Positions 55,090 through 60,779 of a stretch of DNA of 60,779 nucleotides are shown here, one piece after another. Made by a program: the position numbers and the translations under genes. A model generated the notes under the pieces. The model had not been told where the DNA came from, searched no databases, and saw only the letters and a list, made by a program, of their open reading frames with translations. Numbering within the stretch: the first letter of the stretch is position 1; each line of letters begins with the position of its first letter. The DNA comes from Candidatus Poseidoniaceae archaeon (GTDB taxonomy: Archaea; Thermoplasmatota; Poseidoniia; Poseidoniales; Poseidoniaceae), in contig JAQXFL010000016.1 of assembly GCA_029250345.1 (NCBI GenBank), forward strand, positions 1 through 60,779, written 5' to 3'.

Positions 55090-57510
55090 TCAGATGTCCA
55101 AATCATCGTCGATTGGTTGGCTCATTTTTCGTGGTTGAACAGGGATGATGGGCTCAACTTGAGAAGGTGGTGTTTGAATGGCTAACGTTTCAAGTTCACG
55201 GGTAGGATGAGACCCAACTTTGATGTCGGCTAAGAGCGAATCAGCAGATGAACGCAAATCGTTGGAACTGTGGTGTTCAAGCACTGTCGTTGCGGCCTTC
55301 GTTAACGATGCATCAACCGGTGCACTTGCTTCTTTGTATGCTCCTGAACGTCGTTGAAACGCTTGTTTGAAATGTTCGGGATGAACCTTTACCGTTGAAT
55401 CTTGGACAGTTTCTTGCTCACTTGGCGCAAATTTGTTCATCCAATCTCCCACCGCTTCTTGTGGTTTGGGCTGATTGAGGGCATCCATTTCCATCTGTTC
55501 TGCAGTACGTTGATTTCGTGCAACAATGGATTTGTAGATGACGACTCCGGATACGAGAATCGCTCCAATCATCAGCGACCAAGCCTTGAGTACACTAAAA
55601 CCGGTGGATATCATTCCGAGCACGTCCAGTGCTTCTGTTTCAACCTCATCTTGCCAAGGCACACCTGTATAATCCCCTTTCGAGGTGTGGACAAACTCTG
55701 TGTTCGGTTGGAATTGTGAGCGTACGGTTGTGTTGACCCAAACTGTTCCGTTACTCGGCTGGTCTTGCGGTAAATCAATCCAAGCTCGGACAGTGAAATT
55801 GTATCCGATCGGTATCCCACTCACTTCAAACGATCTTGGATATTCAACGCCCTCCTCATAAACCGCAATTTTTGGAGGCAGGAAGGACATTGGCGTCGAA
55901 TGTGAAGACTGCAATTGGACAATTAAACCGTCTGCAGTGTTCCCTTCGTTTCTCAACGTCATGGCGATCGATAGCCTTCCATTGGAATCAGTTTCCTCTA
56001 TGATCTCAGTGAAGTTCCATCGAATGACTGGTGCAATTTTTACTGGAATGCGTGATATGCCAACTGTGGTGTCGGTGTTGAGCAGGTATGTTTCCACTAC
56101 AATCTCTCCAATTTCGAATGCTAACGCAGATGCGTTTGCAGTTATTTCGATCAAAGTGAGATTCATGTATTCGCCGGGTTGTAATTCGGTTGTCGATTGG
56201 ACCAATTGAGCAGATACAAATTCTGGAACTTGCTTTATTGAATATTCGAAAGAGTCAACGGCGTTGCCTCCGTTGTATACTTCGACATCAGCGCTGCAAC
56301 TCTCGGATGGCAACAGAGATTGGCATGCATCTGTTCGGAGTTCTACGCTACCGCTACGTTCCCAACCAATTGATGCGCCGATATCGACAGTTCGCGTATT
56401 TTGGATTGCTCCACCGGCGAACACACGCAGTCGGATATCGATTTCGCTTGAGTAGTCCAACGGCGCTTGGAATGCGATTTTGATAGTTCTCGATTCATTC
56501 GGCTGAAGGATGTTTTCTTCGAGTCCACCAAAAAGGGCCATTGTCCAACCATCGGTTGCAATTCGGTCAAAGTTAGGAATGTCCGGAATTACGTCTCCTT
56601 GTGCATCGATTGCTTCGAGCGTGATGTTAAGGTAATTCGGAGAATTGCCAGTGTTTCGTACATCTATGGAGACTCTCTCGACACCTCCTGGTTCTATGAC
56701 TGCATCTTCCCCAACTTGATCGATTGAGGCGTTTTTGAATTCATTCATCAGCATGTCAAAAGACCATTGTACAATGCCGCCATCAATGCCTGATACCGCA
56801 CTTATTTGGAATCGAGGCCCGTTGTTGTACAGCGGTGAACCATCGATAACAGACGGAACATCGACCCACAAATAAATGTAGGATGCCGTATCTTTTTGAA
56901 CGGTTTCATAGGCGTTTGGTCCATCTGTTGAATTCATTGTCCACCCCCAATTCCAACCGGATACGGTGTAGAGATTGAATGTGACATCGTCATCAAGAGT
57001 GGCATTATTGGTGATGTTCATCGCTACCGAAGTTCTCGTGTTTGGAGATACGATGAATGAGGATACGCCAGTTGTGCCAAAGTTGAGATTTGAATATGGT
57101 GTGACTCGGACTTGGAATGTTTCGGTTTGATTCCAGTTTGCATCGTTGAGTGACGTAAACAGTATCGAAAGATTGTAAACATCATATCCGGCATCAAGGT
57201 CTGCTGAAAGATTGAATTTGACTTGTCTCAGGTATCCACTTTCCAGTGTTTTACTAAGCGGTAGTCCCGTTATTGTCAAATTATCGACCGGTTCAACCAA
57301 GTCAAAATTGAATGTGTCTGCTTGGTCACCTCGATTATGGAGTGTGAACAAAACTTCAATTTGTTCTCCACGGTGAACCGTATATTGGTTGAGGCCAATC
57401 ACGTCAATTTGCGTATCCCGGCCTTCAACTGTTGATGGCTCACCGGCAGCACCTGCAAGTGGAACAATCACATGCATCAGTATGAGTATCCCAACGAACA
57501 CACTGCGCAT
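55090..57510 (-). CDS. Anchored surface protein with NPCBM/CARDB-like repeats
   Basis: The 806-residue product has a signal peptide (MRSVFVGILILMHVIVPLAG). Several CARDB/NEW3-type beta-sandwich modules follow, recognisable by phrases such as FTLHNRGDQADTFNF, VRNTGNSPNYLNITLEA and LRNEGNTADGLIVQL. A membrane helix at about 638-659 (AWSLMIGAILVSGVVIY) precedes a cytoplasmic tail of about 145 residues that is proline- and charge-rich and ends QPRKMSQPIDDDLDI. No enzymatic motif was recognised. It heads a minus-strand group with rnhB 9 bases downstream and is divergent from the small gene at 57605. Function is inferred to be adhesive or structural. Confidence 0.82.
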   Translation of the reverse strand: MRSVFVGILILMHVIVPLAGAAGEPSTVEGRDTQIDVIGLNQYTVHRGEQIEVLFTLHNRGDQADTFNFDLVEPVDNLTITGLPLSKTLESGYLRQVKFNLSADLDAGYDVYNLSILFTSLNDANWNQTETFQVRVTPYSNLNFGTTGVSSFIVSPNTRTSVAMNITNNATLDDDVTFNLYTVSGWNWGWTMNSTDGPNAYETVQKDTASYIYLWVDVPSVIDGSPLYNNGPRFQISAVSGIDGGIVQWSFDMLMNEFKNASIDQVGEDAVIEPGGVERVSIDVRNTGNSPNYLNITLEAIDAQGDVIPDIPNFDRIATDGWTMALFGGLEENILQPNESRTIKIAFQAPLDYSSEIDIRLRVFAGGAIQNTRTVDIGASIGWERSGSVELRTDACQSLLPSESCSADVEVYNGGNAVDSFEYSIKQVPEFVSAQLVQSTTELQPGEYMNLTLIEITANASALAFEIGEIVVETYLLNTDTTVGISRIPVKIAPVIRWNFTEIIEETDSNGRLSIAMTLRNEGNTADGLIVQLQSSHSTPMSFLPPKIAVYEEGVEYPRSFEVSGIPIGYNFTVRAWIDLPQDQPSNGTVWVNTTVRSQFQPNTEFVHTSKGDYTGVPWQDEVETEALDVLGMISTGFSVLKAWSLMIGAILVSGVVIYKSIVARNQRTAEQMEMDALNQPKPQEAVGDWMNKFAPSEQETVQDSTVKVHPEHFKQAFQRRSGAYKEASAPVDASLTKAATTVLEHHSSNDLRSSADSLLADIKVGSHPTRELETLAIQTPPSQVEPIIPVQPRKMSQPIDDDLDI

Positions 57511-57604
57511 ATACGTTCCAAGCCATTCACCCTTTGAACTTCACCCAATCTCTGCATCAGCAGCACTTCGCAGTCTTCATCAAGCAGGAGTGATACGGAG
57601 CGTC

Positions 57605-57985
57605 ATGCCTCCTTTCTGGCCCTTCGGGAAAAAGAAGCAACCTTTGCAGTTGGATGAGCCTGAACCTCAAGCGATTGTTTATCGTAAAGATTCAGAGTCA
57701 ACCGAACAAACCCTCGCAGACTCCTCCCATCGTGAATCCGATGACTATATGGCTGCAGTCTCGTTGTTCGGCAACGGTGATACGACCATTAAAAGAGCGG
57801 AAGAGCAGTCACAATTTTACGAAGGAATTGTCGATTCAAGTACGCATGAAGTCAAAAATAAAATTGAATTCACCTGGGTTCATCATTCTGATGGCTATCA
57901 TTACAAGAAAAAGCCAGACGGTTCATTTGATCCAGCCCCTCACCAAAAGAACGATGATGGAACATATGTTCCTTACCAATCCTAG
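57605..57985 (+). CDS. Small hypothetical protein with aromatic C-terminal motif
   Basis: The 126-residue product begins MPPFWPFGKKKQPLQLDEPE and has no membrane helix. Its middle is polar and its C-terminal 35 residues are aromatic, glycine- and proline-rich (FTWVHHSDGYHYKKKPDGSF, then DPAPHQKNDDGTYVPYQS). No known family was recognised. The frame reaches upstream to 57389, but that part overlaps the divergent surface protein start, so ATG 57605 is preferred. Its stop overlaps pheT's stop inside CTAG (57982-57985). The terminal motif is similar in style to cytoplasmic tails of the large surface proteins. Confidence 0.72.
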   Translation: MPPFWPFGKKKQPLQLDEPEPQAIVYRKDSESTEQTLADSSHRESDDYMAAVSLFGNGDTTIKRAEEQSQFYEGIVDSSTHEVKNKIEFTWVHHSDGYHYKKKPDGSFDPAPHQKNDDGTYVPYQS

Positions 57986-59730
57986 ACTGGGTCAGGAAGA
58001 ACAGATTGCAACGCTTGGATGTCGAATTCAGCACCGTTGAGCGGGACTTTGAGTTCATAGTGTGCACTGACAGAGGGGTCCATCTCTCCAAAGCAACCCA
58101 CATGAACACCTTTGACAATGACTTTTGCACAACGCCCGGCTAGCCAAGGTCCCATCTCACCACCGAGAGGTTCGATGGTGTAATCTGAAGCCCCTAAGTC
58201 TCTCATCAACGCTTGAATGCGGCCTCGAACTGCAGCAAAGCCGCCACCTTGCTCAGCCACAAGGAAAGCGAATCGGTCGCCGTTTGAATGGTTGCGAACA
58301 ACTGTTCCCAGTTCATAGACTGCTTGCGGGAGGTCATGATGCCTGTTCGATGCCATCAATCGAAACAAGCCTGGAAGCAAGTATTGTCGAAGCAATGTGT
58401 GTTCGATGGTTATTGGATTCGTAATTCGGGTGACATCACCCATTGCAGGCCATCTCATTGCTTCAAATTGGTCAAAATCATTGGAGAGAGTTAACGATTG
58501 AATTTGCATCAATCCAAGGCCTTGCAGCGACTCACGAATCCGTCTACGAACTTGTGAATCCGACCGAGGGATAGCTGTCATCGGTGCTTTGGGTACATCG
58601 TTGCCGAGGTCTTCGTAGCCGTGGCCAATCGCAACATCTTCTACCAGGTCGATTGGATGCAAAATGTCGAATCTCCATCTGGGCATTGCGAAGGTGAGGA
58701 CAGTATCGCCTTGAACTACATCCGACATTCGATTTTGCGGATTCGAAGTGAAGATCTCTGCAGGTTTGCGTCCCAGGAATTTGCCTCCCATTCTGTTCGT
58801 CGCAGCCTTAACTTCCTCATCGGATAAACTGCGTCCGAGTAAGCCGTCGAGTAATCGTTGCGTCACTTCATGCTGAATTGGCGCAGGGTTTGGCAAACTC
58901 TCGGACATTCCGTTGAAGCCAACCACTTCTATTGCTTCGATTGAACCGCCTCGTTCAGCAAGTTGGAGGGCGATTAACATCATGCTCGATTCACAGGCTC
59001 TTCGATCCCATCCTGTTACTTCAATGAAGAAATCTGTAGTCGAGTGTGTTACGGTCGTTTGGACACCGTTGATGATGGGCGGGAATGAAAGAACTTGGCC
59101 CTCAGAATCGGTAATGAGTGGGAATGAACTCAAGCCTTCGAGGAGATGAGCATAATCCACACCTTTCGGATGGGATGTCAACATTTCGGAGAGTGACAAT
59201 TCTTCATCCATGCCCAACGGGCAAAATCTGGTGTCCGGAGATGCTGCTTGAACGTGAAACGGAGGTGAGATGGTTGAGAGATCATGTACTCCAATGGATG
59301 CCCTGCGCCGTCCACGTCCGAGTGCAAAGTGCAGTTTTTCTTGGTGGTCCATAAGTGCCTTGATGAAGGCGTCTTTATCCTCTACATTGCCGCCAATAGA
59401 GATTCCACGAACGACAGCCCCGACAACGACAGGACGAATATGCTCTAATTCAGCATCAACGGTCATTGTGATCTCACCCTTGGTAACTTCCATACTTGGT
59501 TCGCTTTCAGCACCATGCAAGAAGGGTCGAATGGCTTTCGTTAGCGTCTCTCCTGACAGCAAATCTGGGCGATCAGGGAATATTTCGATATCGAGGACAT
59601 TCTCATCACAGGTGTCAATGTCTGTACCGAGAAGCGGTAATTGTTCATCCATCGCAACAATGTCGTGCACGAGGCCGTGCTTTTCGAGGAGTCTACGAAT
59701 GAGATTTTGTTCTACTGAGATTGTCGGCAT
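57982..59730 (-). CDS. pheT: Phenylalanyl-tRNA synthetase beta subunit
   Basis: PheT pairs with PheS to charge tRNA-Phe and proof-reads mischarged tyrosine. The 582-residue protein is the archaeal/eukaryotic type: it starts MPTISVEQNLIRRLLEKHGL, has the DIEIFPDRPDLLS segment of the B1 region, then B3/B4 editing and B5 DNA-binding-like domains (VQHEVTQRLLDG region), ending in a catalytic-like B6-B7 fold. pheS is not adjacent in the window. It lies 10 bases downstream of the glutamate-synthase-like gene and overlaps a convergent small gene by four bases. Confidence 0.95.
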   Translation of the reverse strand: MPTISVEQNLIRRLLEKHGLVHDIVAMDEQLPLLGTDIDTCDENVLDIEIFPDRPDLLSGETLTKAIRPFLHGAESEPSMEVTKGEITMTVDAELEHIRPVVVGAVVRGISIGGNVEDKDAFIKALMDHQEKLHFALGRGRRRASIGVHDLSTISPPFHVQAASPDTRFCPLGMDEELSLSEMLTSHPKGVDYAHLLEGLSSFPLITDSEGQVLSFPPIINGVQTTVTHSTTDFFIEVTGWDRRACESSMMLIALQLAERGGSIEAIEVVGFNGMSESLPNPAPIQHEVTQRLLDGLLGRSLSDEEVKAATNRMGGKFLGRKPAEIFTSNPQNRMSDVVQGDTVLTFAMPRWRFDILHPIDLVEDVAIGHGYEDLGNDVPKAPMTAIPRSDSQVRRRIRESLQGLGLMQIQSLTLSNDFDQFEAMRWPAMGDVTRITNPITIEHTLLRQYLLPGLFRLMASNRHHDLPQAVYELGTVVRNHSNGDRFAFLVAEQGGGFAAVRGRIQALMRDLGASDYTIEPLGGEMGPWLAGRCAKVIVKGVHVGCFGEMDPSVSAHYELKVPLNGAEFDIQALQSVLPDPV

Positions 59731-59739
59731 TGTATCAAC

Positions 59740-60779
59740 TCAACGTGAAAACCAGTGCGGTAATGGGCGGTCGTATCCAACCAGTCGTAGTCCGCTGATT
59801 GCTGCAGTCTCATAGTCGAGCGCTCGCAGGTGCTTGCGCTTGAGTAGGTCGATAGAATCGAGCCCAATGCGCTTGAGAATGGATGTCAGCTCGTTCGAAA
59901 TACTTTGTAGCCAGTGTGCTAAGTCCTGTGCGTCTTGCATTGGGACTTCGCAGCATATGACGTCAATGCCTGAAGCACGAAGAATTGCAATATCTGTGCC
60001 GCTTGCGGAAAGTCCGAGCAACATTCCAGTCTGTGTTGATGTTTCCGATAGATGACTTTTGGTTGACCTGCCAATCATTGGCAGGGCTGCTGCTTCTGCG
60101 ATACCAGATCCGTCTTCAATGCGGCTGACCGCCAAGTCGAGTCCATGGTGTGCGGAGCGTACATGCAACGATTCAACTCGGCCGACCGAATTAAGGAAGC
60201 CAAATGTCTTCTCCATCCCAAGAAGCGTTCTGACAGCGACAATGAATCCATCAATTTCTTCAGAATTCATGGCAGGCAAATCATCGATATCTGCAAGAGC
60301 CCCGTTCGAGACTTCCAGCAACTCAGGAGCATCTGCGAGGTTTTCAGAATCGAGGAGTACGATATCCATCGGTCGTGGGTTCATATGGGTGATGAACGGT
60401 TGTTGAGCCAATATTTGTGCTTCGAGCGGGTCGCTGTTTTTACCAAGCGAGAGTGATTTCCCGTCAGTGACAATTGGCAGTAATGGCAGTGGTAAAGCCA
60501 CTGGCGTATTACTTCCCCCACGCTCGGCAAGCAAAGTGATGGTGTCGCATGTTTGGTATGGCACCGAGTGGTGCAAGTCGCCTGCGACCAAGCCGATACT
60601 TGATAAATCCGAACGAGAGATTGGCATTTCCGGTGATTCCACTTGGAGAAGAGGGGAGTGAACGAGGCATACCGCATCTTTAGGGATCTCCATTTCAGGA
60701 TCGTTGAGTTCTTTGTTGATTGATTTGACTTCAGCGGCGGTGAGTGGCCGCAGTGCTACTCCTGCAGGAGGTGTTGGGC
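59740..60779 (-). CDS. Diverged glutamate-synthase-like (GltB2) protein, 5-prime truncated
   Basis: The reading frame is open to the window's end, so the N-terminus is missing; at least 345 residues are visible. The last 75 or so residues (LAHWLQSISNELTSILKRI, then LKRKHLRALDYETAAISGL) match the C-terminus of FMN-dependent glutamate synthase domain proteins (PF01645). An internal stretch (LDLAVSRIEDGSGIAEAAAL, then MLLGLSASGTDIAILRASG) aligns with the GGTG and GG-D parts of that barrel, but the usual FMN and iron-sulphur residues are not clearly present. It may be a non-catalytic or altered version. It lies 9 bases upstream of pheT and is probably in one operon with it. Confidence 0.55.
   Translation of the reverse strand, partial: PTPPAGVALRPLTAAEVKSINKELNDPEMEIPKDAVCLVHSPLLQVESPEMPISRSDLSSIGLVAGDLHHSVPYQTCDTITLLAERGGSNTPVALPLPLLPIVTDGKSLSLGKNSDPLEAQILAQQPFITHMNPRPMDIVLLDSENLADAPELLEVSNGALADIDDLPAMNSEEIDGFIVAVRTLLGMEKTFGFLNSVGRVESLHVRSAHHGLDLAVSRIEDGSGIAEAAALPMIGRSTKSHLSETSTQTGMLLGLSASGTDIAILRASGIDVICCEVPMQDAQDLAHWLQSISNELTSILKRIGLDSIDLLKRKHLRALDYETAAISGLRLVGYDRPLPHWFSR

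Noticed and set aside
57389..57604. N-terminal extension of the 126-residue gene
   Set aside because: It overlaps the start of the divergent surface protein and reads as its antisense; ATG 57605 is the sensible start.
1..60779. CRISPR arrays, transposons, integrases, phage genes or a defence island
   Set aside because: No direct-repeat arrays, transposase or integrase motifs, or phage structural genes were seen; the STAND ATPase alone, with a winged-helix domain and no effector domain, is better read as a regulator than a defence gene.

Overview
The window looks like a chromosome segment from a planktonic euryarchaeon, most likely Marine Group II (Candidatus Poseidoniales). The archaeal assignment rests on recognisable archaeal families: CDP-archaeol synthase, archaeosine synthase ArcS, an STT3/AglB oligosaccharyltransferase, archaeal-type GluRS and PheT, ribosomal protein uS15 of the archaeal/eukaryotic S13e type, a UPF0201 (DUF54) protein and archaeal pilin-like N-termini. 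The narrower Marine Group II assignment is inference from overall style: very large secreted proteins, bacterial-type DnaJ, very tight packing and moderate GC. No rRNA, tRNA, CRISPR array, transposase or phage gene was seen. No gap between genes exceeds 300 bases; the longest, 25274-25505, holds only an inverted repeat.

Layout. 1-2461: a truncated secreted protein, carS (archaeal lipid synthesis) and purD. 2637-20640: a surface block with a giant AglB (3185 residues), a membrane-anchored subtilisin-like protease, a beta-helix surface protein and a winged-helix/STAND ATPase/TPR regulator. 20642-24407 (minus): three overlapping pilin-like genes, then a YycJ-like metallo-beta-lactamase-fold gene (24455-25273). 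25506-38163: a secreted calcium-binding repeat protein (1917 aa), an anchored 1848-residue surface protein, a small helical protein and a lipoprotein with an HExxH zinc-protease motif. 38160-43885: small genes including a pyroglutamyl peptidase-Nudix fusion, a UPF0201 protein, a family 2 glycosyltransferase, a zinc-ribbon membrane protein, dnaJ and a short coiled-coil protein. 43936-52120: a membrane surface protein, arcS, rpsO, a probable degenerate RecJ/Cdc45-like protein, a short helical protein and a zinc-ribbon membrane protein. 52121-60779: mostly minus-strand genes (CBS protein, gltX, rnhB, an 806-residue surface protein, pheT and a truncated glutamate-synthase-like protein), plus one small plus-strand gene.

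How it fits together. More than half of the window encodes exported or membrane-anchored proteins. These are built from beta-sandwich, beta-helix or calcium-binding repeats and often end in one membrane helix with a short cytoplasmic tail. They sit beside AglB, which would N-glycosylate such proteins, and beside two predicted surface proteases and a pilin-like operon. The rest is translation, RNA modification and housekeeping. The best candidates for new biology are the AglB fusion, the pyroglutamyl peptidase-Nudix fusion, the degenerate DHH protein next to rpsO, the pilin-like operon and the tryptophan-rich cytoplasmic tails. All functional calls were made by reading the sequence, with no database search.
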